The notes beneath the pieces are model-generated. The model saw only the letters and a list, made by a program, of their open reading frames with translations. It did not search any database and was not told the origin of the DNA. A stretch of DNA of 64,000 bases from Pedobacter sp014947265 (GTDB taxonomy: Bacteria > Bacteroidota > Bacteroidia > Sphingobacteriales > Sphingobacteriaceae), in contig NZ_JADCNK010000013.1 of assembly GCF_014947265.1 (NCBI RefSeq), forward strand, positions 1 through 64,000. Reading direction: 5' to 3'. Numbering within the stretch: position 1 is the stretch's first letter; each line of letters begins with the position of its first letter. A program made the position numbers and the translations under genes. This document shows positions 34,524 through 43,519 of the stretch, in pieces.

Positions 34524-35483
34524 TTATTTCCTGATCTCCAATACCAGCTTACCACGCACATGCCAGGTTTCACTTTCCCGATGAGCCTCGGCTGCCTGTT
34601 CAAACGGGAATACCTTATCGATGAAAACCTGCACCTTACCTTCATCGATCAGTGCAGCCATTTCTGTTAACCATTCCTGCCGTGCCTGGTTTAGAGCCAG
34701 TTCTGCTTTTACCTTTTTATTGTTAACCGTTGCTATCATTTCGTCATTGAACTTAAAGTCGGTATTCACGCTAACAAATATCCCTCCTTCACGCAACACG
34801 CTCAGCGCTTTGATTCGCTCCCCGTTATCGCGGACCGGCGAAGCCTCCAAAACCACATCAATGTCCTGCAACAGCTCTTCAAACTTTTGGGTCTTGTAAT
34901 CGATCACTTCATCCGCCCCAAGCTGCCTCACATAATCCAAGTTAGCGGTAGATGCCATCCCGATCACATAGGCCCCTTTGGCTTTCGCGAATTGTACGGC
35001 GAAACTTCCAACCCCACCGGACGCACCCTGAATTAAGATCCGCTGCGCGGGCTGCAATTTACCATGCTCAAACATCCCCGTCCATCCCGTAAGCGCCGCC
35101 AGAGGAACAGCCGATGCCTGGTTAAAGTTAAGGCTTTTAGGTTTAAGCGCGAACCGAGATGCTTTGGCAACACAATACTCCGCATAACTCCCGTCCCCTG
35201 GAAAATCAGGCACACCATATACCTCGTCACCTTTACTAAAGGCCATAACATCGCTACCCACATCCTCAACGATCCCTGCCGCATCCCAACCCAAAGTGAT
35301 CGGTAATTTAAGGAACGACCGTAAACTCTGGTTCGTACCATTGCGGATCGCCCAATCAACCGGGTTCACGCCACTGGCATATACTTTAATTAAAATTTCA
35401 CCGGCTGCCGGAACCGGACGTTCTGTTTCCTCTATCTTCATGACCTCCGGTCCGCCAAATTCATTGATTCTTATCGCTTTCAT
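34524..35483 (-). CDS. NADP-dependent MDR oxidoreductase (quinone oxidoreductase-like), second copy
   Basis: This 319-residue protein shares the layout of the 32509 gene: MKAIRINEFGGPEVMKIEE, GVNPVDWAIRNG, and the dinucleotide motif IQGASGGVGSFAVQFAKAKG. It has no zinc cysteines. It probably reduces enones or quinones. It is followed by an AraC regulator in the same orientation after 7 nt. The two MDR genes are diverged and not a recent duplication. Confidence 0.86.
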   Translation of the reverse strand: MKAIRINEFGGPEVMKIEETERPVPAAGEILIKVYASGVNPVDWAIRNGTNQSLRSFLKLPITLGWDAAGIVEDVGSDVMAFSKGDEVYGVPDFPGDGSYAEYCVAKASRFALKPKSLNFNQASAVPLAALTGWTGMFEHGKLQPAQRILIQGASGGVGSFAVQFAKAKGAYVIGMASTANLDYVRQLGADEVIDYKTQKFEELLQDIDVVLEASPVRDNGERIKALSVLREGGIFVSVNTDFKFNDEMIATVNNKKVKAELALNQARQEWLTEMAALIDEGKVQVFIDKVFPFEQAAEAHRESETWHVRGKLVLEIRK

Positions 35484-35602
35484 TTTATCTGATATTTATA
35501 CCAAAGTACCACAGAAAGTAACGTCATCATTTAGCAAAAGTACGCTTTGTCTTATCCAAAAGTCAGTATGCAACGGAGGATACCTTAATTTATACAATTT
35601 GA

Positions 35603-35695
35603 TCAGCGTACCCCCTTAACAGGAAAGAGTATCCCGATGCCGAAGCCACCGTTTTTCTTGATGACCTTTTGCTGATTTAAAATGGTTTGCAACAT
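35603..35695 (-). CDS. Possible 30-residue peptide after the hydrolase gene
   Basis: The ATG at 35695 is 2 nt beyond the hydrolase stop and opens a 30-codon frame, MLQTILNQQKVIKKNGGFGI with tail GILFPVKGVR. A double glycine follows a polar leader-like segment, loosely like Bacteroidota double-glycine leader peptides. There is no exporter or maturation gene nearby, so this is weak. Confidence 0.25.
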   Translation of the reverse strand: MLQTILNQQKVIKKNGGFGIGILFPVKGVR

Positions 35696-35697
35696 GG

Positions 35698-36603
35698 TTA
35701 ACTGTTTAACTTATCTTTTAAAAAGTTGCTGGCTTCCTGCATCGCTTTTTGTCCCATAGCACCTGTTCCGAAAAATCCATGCACGTTTTCGTAATTTTGA
35801 TAGATCGTAGGAACACCTGCTTTTTGCAGCTTATCGGCATAGGCCTTGCCTTCGTCTCTCAGAGGGTCATAGTTGGACGTCATGATCAGCGCCGGTGGCA
35901 AACCCGAAAGGTCAGCTGCCCTTAATGGCGATGCTTCATCAAATTTGGCAGGATCGGTTAGGTAATTATCCCAAAACCATTTCATCATTTCGGCAGTCAA
36001 CACATAGCCTTCCTTGTTTTCTTCCCACGATGCATGGTGTGCTGAATAGTGATCTGTTACCGGATAAGTTGCAAACTGAGCCTTAAGTACGATGCCAGTA
36101 GCTGCCAACTTTTGCGCCACCCAAATCGCCATATATCCCCCGGCGCTATCGCCCGCAACAGCCACTTTATTGCCCATGCCATTATAATTTTTTGCATTTT
36201 CAATCATCCAGAGTGTTGCCGCAACTGCGCTTTCGGGGCCTTGCGGATAGGGATGCTCCGGTGCTAGTTTATAATCTACCGACATCACCACAGCTCCTGT
36301 GTTGACGCATAGCTGGCGGCAAATCTCGTCATGTGTATCCAAACTCAGCAGCACGAAACCACCTCCATGAAAATAAGATATCACAGGGAAGGGGCCGCTT
36401 CCTTTCGGAACATATATTCTTACCGGAATCTGGTCTTTTTCAATGATCGTATTAATCACCTGTCCAACCGCTGTGGGGTTAGGATTTGCAGGTGCCTGTT
36501 TCATGAGGTCCCTGGTTTGTTGGGGTGGCAAAAGGTTTAACTTATCAAAGCCATGCGCTTCTGCATCGGCAATTGTTTTCTTTACTTCTTCGGATAGTGC
36601 CAT
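35698..36603 (-). CDS. Alpha/beta hydrolase of the hormone-sensitive-lipase type
   Basis: This 301-residue hydrolase has the oxyanion-hole motif FHGGGF (residues 78-83) and the nucleophile S153 in VAGDSAGGYMA. The acid and His are probably in SNYDPLRDEG and NVHGFFGTG. It has no signal peptide. Members cleave short-chain esters. It follows the isochorismatase-like gene by 20 nt and the cupin before that by 33 nt, forming a three-gene operon opposite an AraC regulator at 37929. Confidence 0.88.
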   Translation of the reverse strand: MALSEEVKKTIADAEAHGFDKLNLLPPQQTRDLMKQAPANPNPTAVGQVINTIIEKDQIPVRIYVPKGSGPFPVISYFHGGGFVLLSLDTHDEICRQLCVNTGAVVMSVDYKLAPEHPYPQGPESAVAATLWMIENAKNYNGMGNKVAVAGDSAGGYMAIWVAQKLAATGIVLKAQFATYPVTDHYSAHHASWEENKEGYVLTAEMMKWFWDNYLTDPAKFDEASPLRAADLSGLPPALIMTSNYDPLRDEGKAYADKLQKAGVPTIYQNYENVHGFFGTGAMGQKAMQEASNFLKDKLNS

Positions 36604-36623
36604 TGGATTATTTTCAATGTGTA

Positions 36624-37226
36624 CTACTTAAACTGTCCGAAGGTAGGAATGATATCAGACAGCAGGATTTGCATAAGCTTTCCACCATCTTCGCTTTCCC
36701 ATCTGTCCGTCAATTCGGTAATTAACTGGTTGATCACGTTGGTGCGAACGCCGTGCTTTTCCCAGGTCGCCCTGGCTACATCATCAGCGATCTCTGTTGG
36801 AGAACCTCCGGCGTCTATTACTACCTGCACATCAAAACCTTCTTCTACCATTGAAATCGATGGATACACGATGCAAACATCATTGGTCAGCCCGGCCATA
36901 ATAACGTTCTTACGTCCATTAGCTGCTTTTAAAACCGCGTCTTTGTAATTCTGGTCATCCCAGGCATTGGTGATTCCGCTTCTTTTTACCCTGTTCGCAT
37001 ATTCTTCCGGTAATATCTCCTGTAATTCGGGTACTAACTGCCCTTGCATTTGGTCTTCCATACTCGTGGTCAGCACGATAGGCATACCTAGCGCCTTACC
37101 GATCTTAGCCAATGCTTTAGCCCGGCTGATGATCATTTCCTTTGGCCGGTTGGTGGCCATGGTAATCGTTCCTACCTGGTGATCGATCAGTAAAATGATC
37201 GTGTCGTCTTTTTTAAAATGTTTCAT
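36624..37226 (-). CDS. Isochorismatase-family cysteine hydrolase
   Basis: This 200-residue protein carries the family triad: D15 (ILLIDHQVG), K81 (NRVKRSGITNAW) and C118 (AGLTNDVCIVYP), with the usual cis-peptide segment before the cysteine. Members hydrolyse amides, vinyl ethers or ureido compounds. The substrate is unknown. It sits between the cupin and hydrolase genes in one operon. Confidence 0.87.
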   Translation of the reverse strand: MKHFKKDDTIILLIDHQVGTITMATNRPKEMIISRAKALAKIGKALGMPIVLTTSMEDQMQGQLVPELQEILPEEYANRVKRSGITNAWDDQNYKDAVLKAANGRKNVIMAGLTNDVCIVYPSISMVEEGFDVQVVIDAGGSPTEIADDVARATWEKHGVRTNVINQLITELTDRWESEDGGKLMQILLSDIIPTFGQFK

Positions 37227-37259
37227 GGTTCGTTTAGGTTTGGATGGGGAACAAATACG

Positions 37260-37766
37260 TTACTTTTTGTCGAGGTAGTCTGGCGGATATACGATTTGCC
37301 CATGTTTTTCCGCAATGGCCTGCAATTTTTTTACAGCATCCGGTGTCATGAGCGGCGGTGGAAGAAATTCACCAGCAGCTACCGGTTCACCTATTTCTTC
37401 AAAAAACTCCTCTAAACCGGCAGGCACAACTGTACAAAGCAGGTGCGCTAACCTATCACTTACGTTTTTAAAGTAGTGCACCACACCGCCTTCAGGTATG
37501 ACCACAAATGAACCCTTTGTCGCGGTGTAAGATCCGGCTTCAGAATGAACTTCTACCTCGCCATCGATGATATAAAAAGATTCGTAAAAATTGGCATGAG
37601 AATGGGGCCCAGGCCCGCTTTGCGGAGGGATCAGCATGTCGATAGTGGCAAATGCACCATTGGTTTGCTTACCGGATACCAGTACGCGATAGTTATCGCC
37701 TACGATCGATAATATTTCCCCACCTTTAGGATCAACGGTTATTGGCAAAGGATGTGAATTGTCCAT
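37260..37766 (-). CDS. Cupin-domain protein
   Basis: This 168-residue single cupin has motif 1 in GPGPHSHANFYESFYIIDGEV-type sequence (GPHSHANFYESFYIIDGE) and motif 2 around GSFVVIPEGGVVHYFKN, with metal-binding His/Glu positions. Cupins of this form are dioxygenases, isomerases or binding proteins. It is first in the operon and faces the AraC gene at 37929 across a 162-bp control region. Confidence 0.85.
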   Translation of the reverse strand: MDNSHPLPITVDPKGGEILSIVGDNYRVLVSGKQTNGAFATIDMLIPPQSGPGPHSHANFYESFYIIDGEVEVHSEAGSYTATKGSFVVIPEGGVVHYFKNVSDRLAHLLCTVVPAGLEEFFEEIGEPVAAGEFLPPPLMTPDAVKKLQAIAEKHGQIVYPPDYLDKK

Positions 37767-37928
37767 AGTTATACTGTTTAAATATTCGTGATGTATCTAT
37801 TTTCAAATTTAGCTAAAGCACAAAGCATCGCCTATAAAAAACAATAGTCGGAAAAGTCGCTATAGGCTGCATTTTTAAAAAAATAGTCCGATCAATCGCA
37901 AATCGATGCTTTTGATTTAGTATATTTA

Positions 37929-38984
37929 ATGGAGTCTTTTCCACGCTACCAAAACGGCACTATTTATTTTATAATGGTAAAACCTGAAAGTTTTAAATCC
38001 GTAGAATTTGAATTTCAAGTCATAAAAAACTATCATTTTCTGACTGCTTTCGCCAAACATTTCGGTACGATTGTGGAAGGAGACAAAGTACATCTGCCGC
38101 AATGGTTGGGAGAGGGGTACATCCAGCATATCAGCCTGGATGGCATGGCCCTGTTTATTCATAACTATAAATTAAACCTTGATCTTGTACTCAAGCGGCA
38201 AGCTATTGCAAACACCGAAAGCATAACGCTAAAATTTGACCGGTCTAAATTCTTATCAAAATACAGTCAGCAACAACACGATCCCTTCTTTCTTGAATTG
38301 ACAGGATTTGAAGTGGAGATTGGAACGTGTAACTTCAATACTGAACTAAAGATGCCGGCAGATAAACAAATCAACTTTCTGATCATCGGCACTTCGCGTA
38401 GCTACCTCACTGGCTTACTCAACAGCGAAAGTCGCGCTACAATTTCAGATTTGGTTAAAACCCAGCCGTCATTTGTTATTTATGATGTCATTCTTCCTGA
38501 AATGGATCATATTATAAAGCAGATCATCAGGATCAATGGCGCTACGGAACTGCCGATGTTACTTTATAAGACAAGAGCACAGGAATTGATTTATCATCTC
38601 TTTAAAAACTTATCTAAACGCCCCGTCATCGCACCGGTAAATGTTAAACAGGAAGATGCCGAAAAGATTTATCTTGTCCGTTTGGCAATACTTAAGAATT
38701 TGAATAGTTGTCCGCTGCTCCCCGAACTCGCTAATCTGTCAGGTTTAGGTTTAACAAAATTGCAAAAGCTCTTCGTGCAGATCTTTGGACAAAGCATTCA
38801 TCAATACTATCAGGCCATGAGAATGATCCAGGCAGCGAGTCTTCTTAGCAGCCTTTCTGTATCTGAAACTGCTTATAAACTTGGGTTTACTAACCTTAGC
38901 CATTTTACAAGGGTATTTGAACATCATCATCAACTAAAGCCTAAACAATTTAAAAGCCGTTTGTTAAGCGAATCTGTTTCGTAA
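37929..38984 (+). CDS. AraC-family transcriptional regulator
   Basis: This is a 351-residue protein (ATG 37929; ATG 37974 is an alternative giving MVKPESFKSVEFEF). The N-terminal about 240 residues are a sensor part with no family I recognise. The C-terminal AraC domain (about 255-345) has ELANLSGLGLTKLQKLFVQI and KLGFTNLSHFTRVFEHHHQL. It is divergent from the cupin-isochorismatase-hydrolase operon and probably regulates it (inference). Confidence 0.82.
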   Translation: MESFPRYQNGTIYFIMVKPESFKSVEFEFQVIKNYHFLTAFAKHFGTIVEGDKVHLPQWLGEGYIQHISLDGMALFIHNYKLNLDLVLKRQAIANTESITLKFDRSKFLSKYSQQQHDPFFLELTGFEVEIGTCNFNTELKMPADKQINFLIIGTSRSYLTGLLNSESRATISDLVKTQPSFVIYDVILPEMDHIIKQIIRINGATELPMLLYKTRAQELIYHLFKNLSKRPVIAPVNVKQEDAEKIYLVRLAILKNLNSCPLLPELANLSGLGLTKLQKLFVQIFGQSIHQYYQAMRMIQAASLLSSLSVSETAYKLGFTNLSHFTRVFEHHHQLKPKQFKSRLLSESVS

Positions 38985-39198
38985 TTATAGTTCTTTTGAT
39001 CTGTTCAATGGGCTTCATTTAATGGGCATGATGACATTGGGCAAGAAAAAAAAGAACTGCGCTGATATGTAATCAATATACCGACAGCGTAACCGCAGAC
39101 AAAAAGGGCAGGAGCAGAGAATTGGTGCACTCCACTACCAAAGTAAAGTAGAATCAATTCATTAAAATACATCATTCATGCACGCTACAATTTTAGAA

Positions 39199-39900
39199 TT
39201 ATTTGCTGAAAAATCGTTTTGCAAAAAACTGATTAACAAAATCATCAAATTGCTTTTTGTAACTCCTGCCTACGGGAACCATAAATTGACCCAGAAGTAT
39301 TTCGTTGTGATTTGCAGCAGTAACAGCATTCGGGTTGATCAGGAAAGAACGGTGGATCCTGACAAATCCATTATGTCGTAAAGTTGTTTCCAGGTCAGAA
39401 ATGGAGGTTTTCAAAACCGTCAGGTTGTCATTGGCAAGAATAACCTTCACATCATTTCCACTGCTTTCAAAATAAAGAATATCATTTATTTTTATCTTCC
39501 TATTAAATCCCTCTGCCTTTAACACAATAAAATCTTCAGGAATCTTTTCCATATTTCTTAATACTCGGTGGACCGATCTAAAGAATCTTTCAAAAGTGAT
39601 GGGCTTCAATAAATAATCTACGGCTTCAAGTTCAAATCCATCTATGGCATATTCGCGAAATGCGGTAGTAAATATTGTTCCGGGTCTTTTATGGAGAGAT
39701 TTTAGAAATTCTATCCCGTTGAGGTCAGGCATCTGGATGTCAAGGAACATCAGGTCTACTTCGTGATTTTGTAACAGCTTATAGGCTTCAAGCGCATTTT
39801 TTCCCTTGGCAACAAGCTTCAGGTCCTCAATTTTAGAAATGTGATTTTCTAAAAGGTTAACGGCTAAAGGTTCATCGTCTATGATAATACAATTAATCAT
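39199..39900 (-). CDS. LytTR-family response regulator
   Basis: This 233-residue protein has a receiver domain (residues 1-115) with acidic pocket IIIDDEP and phospho-acceptor D54 (LMFLDIQMPDLNG). It is followed by a LytTR DNA-binding domain (about 130-230) with FVRIHRSFLINPNAVTA. It overlaps the histidine kinase gene by 8 nt, so the two form a LytS/LytR-type pair. Targets are unknown. Confidence 0.93.
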   Translation of the reverse strand: MINCIIIDDEPLAVNLLENHISKIEDLKLVAKGKNALEAYKLLQNHEVDLMFLDIQMPDLNGIEFLKSLHKRPGTIFTTAFREYAIDGFELEAVDYLLKPITFERFFRSVHRVLRNMEKIPEDFIVLKAEGFNRKIKINDILYFESSGNDVKVILANDNLTVLKTSISDLETTLRHNGFVRIHRSFLINPNAVTAANHNEILLGQFMVPVGRSYKKQFDDFVNQFFAKRFFSK

Positions 39901-40957
39901 GATTTCCAGGGATTATTATTTCGATTGCAAACCAATTGCTTTTATCGGTTATTTTCATTGAATATTGATCAGGATAATAGGACTGGAGCTGTTTCTCTAT
40001 GTTTTTCAGTCCTATGCCTGTTTTTTCTCTATTACCGGAATCTTTTTTAAATGCTGAATTTTCAACTTTAAAAATAGAATGGTCGTGTCCGGTTACTACA
40101 GAAATACGAATATCGATATTTCCGCTTGTTTTTTCTGCCCCATGTTTGAAGGCGTTTTCAACCAGCGACAAATACAACAGGGGAGGAACGAAGTTAGGAA
40201 ATTTAATATTTTGAAATTGGGTAATATGTAAACGTTCATCATATCGCAGCTTTTCCAGTTCAATGTAGGCATCAATTATGCTAAGTTCATCTGAGATCAT
40301 CACCAGCCGCTGCTGTCCTTTATACAAAACATAGTCCAGGATGTCGGAAAGCCGGCTGATCGATTCTGAAGTATAGCTGGAATTTACGATAGACAAGGAG
40401 TAAATGTTGTTCAGTGTGTTGAAGAGGAAGTGGGGATTAAGCTGTGATTTCAAGGCTTTCAATTCGAGTTCAGCTTTCTCTTTTTGAAGTTGTACCGTAT
40501 TTTGTTTCTCGCTGTTGTAACGTAAAATATACATCACCGAAATAAATATGAATGCGCCTGATAAGAACGGAATAATATAACAGATCAGGAGGTATTCTAT
40601 GTCCGTCAAGATCTCTATGATACTATTCTTTGGATAATTGGCGAAAAAAGGCTCAGCTAAATGTACAATGAAGATGCGGTTTAACACCCCTAATACATAG
40701 GTAGCCGACAGAAGATAAACCGAAAACAGAATGTATTTTTTATGGTCGAAATATTTCCGTATCAGAACATAATATATAAAATTGGAACCGGCTATTTGAA
40801 ATATGAGGTGGCAAAGGCCGTAATAAAAAAACTCTCTAAATTCAGACTCTCCAGACTCGCTGTAGTTCCTGGCGGTGCCAAATATGAATAACGCCAACCA
40901 AAATATGGTTTGATAGCCTATTTCTTTTTTTATTCTCGCGTTCAGCAGCTTATTCAC
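39893..40957 (-). CDS. LytS-type sensor histidine kinase
   Basis: This 354-residue protein has four hydrophobic segments in residues about 15-145, a short coiled linker (EKQNTVQLQKEKAELELKAL), the His_kinase box with H176 in LNPHFLFNTLNNIY, and an ATPase domain with SLVENAFKHGAEK and GIGLKNIEKQL. It has no periplasmic sensor domain, as usual for this class in Bacteroidota. It phosphorylates the regulator encoded just downstream with an 8-nt overlap. Confidence 0.92.
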   Translation of the reverse strand: MNKLLNARIKKEIGYQTIFWLALFIFGTARNYSESGESEFREFFYYGLCHLIFQIAGSNFIYYVLIRKYFDHKKYILFSVYLLSATYVLGVLNRIFIVHLAEPFFANYPKNSIIEILTDIEYLLICYIIPFLSGAFIFISVMYILRYNSEKQNTVQLQKEKAELELKALKSQLNPHFLFNTLNNIYSLSIVNSSYTSESISRLSDILDYVLYKGQQRLVMISDELSIIDAYIELEKLRYDERLHITQFQNIKFPNFVPPLLYLSLVENAFKHGAEKTSGNIDIRISVVTGHDHSIFKVENSAFKKDSGNREKTGIGLKNIEKQLQSYYPDQYSMKITDKSNWFAIEIIIPGNHD

Positions 40958-41144
40958 AATACCCCAAAAATAGAAATTAAGTAGTTCTCATCGGGAAACA
41001 TATTTAAACTACAGGTATCGGGTGGCCAACACCATGTTCTGGTATTTAAATAACGATAGGAACAGTGTAAATGATAATCCCTGCATTCTGCATAACAGCC
41101 CGTAAAACAATTGAAAATAGAATGAAATTTACAGAAAAAAACAA

Positions 41145-42251
41145 ATGAGTAAAGAAAGATTTAACGGACTGGACCACCTACGGGCCATCGCAATTGTACT
41201 CGTACTTCTGTATCACTACAGGATGTTTGAGCATCCGCAATGGATTGAAACGATCGGCTGGGTCGGTTGGACCGGGGTTGACCTTTTTTTTGTATTAAGT
41301 GGTTTTTTAATTTCCAGTCAACTGTTCAGGGAGATCAGAGCGCATCAAAAAATTCAATTGGGGATATTTATGACTAAACGGTTTTTCCGGATTATCCCAC
41401 CTTATGCATTTACTTTATTCCTGTACTTCAGTATATCCTTTTTCAGAGAAAGAGAAAATTTACCACCATTTTGGAAGTTCATCTCATTTACTCAAAATTA
41501 TGGCCTGGATGTTTTTAATTATGGTACTTTTTCTCACGCCTGGTCCCTATGCATTGAAGAGCAATTCTATCTGTTTTTGCCCTTGTTGCTGTTATTTCTG
41601 CTAAGAGTAAAGGCAATTAGCCATATCCAATTGATCATCCCGTTATTGATCATCATTTCCATTACTTTGCGCTATTTCTCCTGGACCGAATATGTTTTTC
41701 CAGATATCAATACCGCGGATTTTTGGAGGACGTGGTATATGAAAATCTATTATCCGACCCATACCAGGCTTGATGGATTGGCAATTGGCGTATTGATTGG
41801 TTATCTGTTCAGTTTTTCTCAGAAGTTTAGGGCTGCGGTTGACAGTTACGGAAATCCATTGCTGCTCATCGGAATGCTGGCGGTAGGTTTTTCGCTGTGG
41901 TTTTGCAAAGACCAGGTCTCTGAAAATACCTCTTTTTTTGGTTTTACATTAGTAGCCATCAGCTATGGCATTCTGGTGCTGGGTTCAATTTCGAAATCAT
42001 CTGTTTTAAGCAAGCGAAAATATCGTATCACTTCTGAACTGGCAGCACTTTCTTATTCCATTTATCTTTCACACAAGGGGATCATCCACATGGTACAGTG
42101 GTTACTTAAAAAAGGGGATATTTCTACATCAGGAAATGTTGCTCTTTTCATCTGTTTTACGGCATGTATCATCACAGGATTATTTTACCGTTGGGCCATC
42201 GAAAAACCATCTGATCAAGTTAAAAATCTAGTACTAAACAACAAAAAATAA
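41145..42251 (+). CDS. Acyltransferase family 3 membrane protein
   Basis: This 368-residue integral membrane protein has about ten hydrophobic segments. Family motifs are NGLDHLRAIAIVLVLLYHY (with the catalytic His of the R/H-x10 region), GVDLFFVLSGFLIS and SHAWSLCIEEQFYLFLPLL. Members move O-acyl groups onto exported sugars, peptidoglycan or lipopolysaccharide. The target is unknown. A broken NTF2-like gene follows 5 nt later. Confidence 0.9.
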   Translation: MSKERFNGLDHLRAIAIVLVLLYHYRMFEHPQWIETIGWVGWTGVDLFFVLSGFLISSQLFREIRAHQKIQLGIFMTKRFFRIIPPYAFTLFLYFSISFFRERENLPPFWKFISFTQNYGLDVFNYGTFSHAWSLCIEEQFYLFLPLLLLFLLRVKAISHIQLIIPLLIIISITLRYFSWTEYVFPDINTADFWRTWYMKIYYPTHTRLDGLAIGVLIGYLFSFSQKFRAAVDSYGNPLLLIGMLAVGFSLWFCKDQVSENTSFFGFTLVAISYGILVLGSISKSSVLSKRKYRITSELAALSYSIYLSHKGIIHMVQWLLKKGDISTSGNVALFICFTACIITGLFYRWAIEKPSDQVKNLVLNNKK

Positions 42252-42256
42252 CTCCA

Positions 42257-42688
42257 ATGAAAACAATTATGATCACTTTATTCATCATGTTATCTCATTT
42301 CGTAAATGCCCAGGATACAACCCAGGAAAAGGTCAGGATCGAAAAGGTCGTCCAACATTTCAGACAAAGCATCATCGAAAAAGACGCTGTACTATTTAAT
42401 AAGTTGTTCCACGGGAATCCTGCGGTCTGAATAGGGTCAATGTCATTAAGTTAAGGGTTCTTAGCCACAGATGAGCACAGATAAACACGGATTTTCATAT
42501 CTGTGTGCATCCTTCCTATCTGTGGTTAAATTATTTTCTTATGCCTAATGGCTTAACTTAATAACATTGTGGATAGGGGAAAAGGGCAATGGAAGATCTT
42601 AAGCGTCATTTATTCTTATGAGCTTACTGAATTTATCCTAAGCGTTAATTCCAGTCCTGATAACCATAATTTTAGTATATTAGGATAA
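42257..42688 (+). pseudogene. NTF2/SnoaL-like secreted protein gene broken by a MITE
   Basis: The 5' part (42257-42430, 57 codons) has a signal peptide (ending VNAQ) and VRIEKVVQHFRQSIIEKD, typical of NTF2-like proteins. It ends at a TGA where a Trp codon (NPAVW-IG) would fit. A 132-bp MITE (42438-42569) follows. The frame resumes after it as NIVDRGKGQWKILSVIYSYE and ends at TAA 42686-42688; GQWKILSVIYSY is the usual C-terminal block. The middle of the protein (perhaps 40-60 residues) is missing. A functional product is not expected. Confidence 0.7.
42438..42569. mobile_element. MITE-like element with 18-bp terminal inverted repeats
   Basis: Left end CAATGTCATTAAGTTAAG (42438-42455) and right end CTTAACTTAATAACATTG (42552-42569) are inverted with one mismatch. 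The inside carries CCACAGATGAGCACAGATAA, then ATATCTGTGTGCATCCTTCC and TATCTGTGGTTAAA, a well-spread repeat of Bacteroidota and other bacteria. No coding capacity. A related copy is at 44636-44750. Confidence 0.8.
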
Positions 42689-43264
42689 TCAAAAAGTGAT
42701 GATTACCCAAATCAATCCACCTGATTAAAAATCCCCAAAAAGAATATTCCAATTCCACCTTCACGCCACATTTACCCCACGTTTAGGCCACCTTCCGGCC
42801 AGGTCAGCGTATGGCTTGCTTGCACACTACTTTACCCTTGCTTCGGTTGAGTTGTAGTCCTGGTGTAGATCAGGTAGGTTAAAAATTTACCTCGCTTAAA
42901 ATCAGTAGGTCAACAATAGCTCAATAACAGGTAAAGGGAAGGTTATCTTGGGGTATTGTTGGTCTATAGCTGTGTCGGAGAAACATGGGTAAAAGCGCAA
43001 TAAACTGGGTGTTCAGGGAAAATGGCTGCTCGTTCCGTTTTCAAAGTTACGCCGCATTTCGCTTCAAACTGAGGCCCGATTACGGAGTAAATTGGCCTTT
43101 TTGGTTATCTTGGCTGCTTTTTCAGACTGTGCCTTCAGAAAATATTTCTTCGAATTTAAGCGAAATTAAAACCTTTAAGAGGTTCTCAAAAGGCGGGCAT
43201 TTTAAGGGTTTTTGTCGACAAAAAAACTGATAAAGAGTTAATCCCGGATCTCCAGTTTGCACTA
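42689..43264. other. Gap without recognised gene
   Basis: No convincing gene or known repeat seen. The 81-codon frame at 42985-43230 has no family features and poor codon character. Some text (CCACCTTCACGCCAC near 42758, then GGCCACCTTCCGGCCAGG near 42786) looks like remnant of a mobile element, but no transposase residue could be recognised. Confidence 0.35.
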
Positions 43265-43416
43265 AGAGCCTGTTTAAAATTAAGTAAAATTTATTTCGTA
43301 TGTCAGTCTGAGCGTAGTCGAAGACAATTTTTTATAGTTAAGAGACGCACTTCGACTTCGCTCAGTGTGACAAGTTAGTAGAAGTAATGTAATTGAATAA
43401 AATTTAAACAGGCTCT
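43265..43416. mobile_element. MITE with GAGCCTGTTTAAA inverted ends
   Basis: AGAGCCTGTTTAAA at the left and TTTAAACAGGCTCT at the right are perfect inverted ends (the core GAGCC...GGCTC at 43266-43415 is flanked by TAA on both sides, a possible 3-bp target duplication). The interior has REP-like arms GTCAGTCTGAGCGTAGTCGA and CTTCGACTTCGCTCAGTGTG. No coding capacity; length about 150 bp. An IS5-like parent would fit the 3-bp duplication, but this is inference. Confidence 0.75.
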
Positions 43417-43519
43417 AAATAGTCATGCTTTAGGTTGAGCGCTATAAATTGGCTGAAAGTCCCTGAACTACTGAAAACTGCCAATTGAGTCTTGGTGGTG
43501 GAAAATGGTAAAGAAACTG

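Noticed and set aside
37800..37928. Riboswitch or structured leader between the cupin operon and AraC gene
   Set aside because: No conserved riboswitch core or strong stem was visible; it reads as an ordinary divergent promoter region.
42985..43230. An 81-codon open frame
   Set aside because: No family features, biased composition, and location in a repeat-rich gap.
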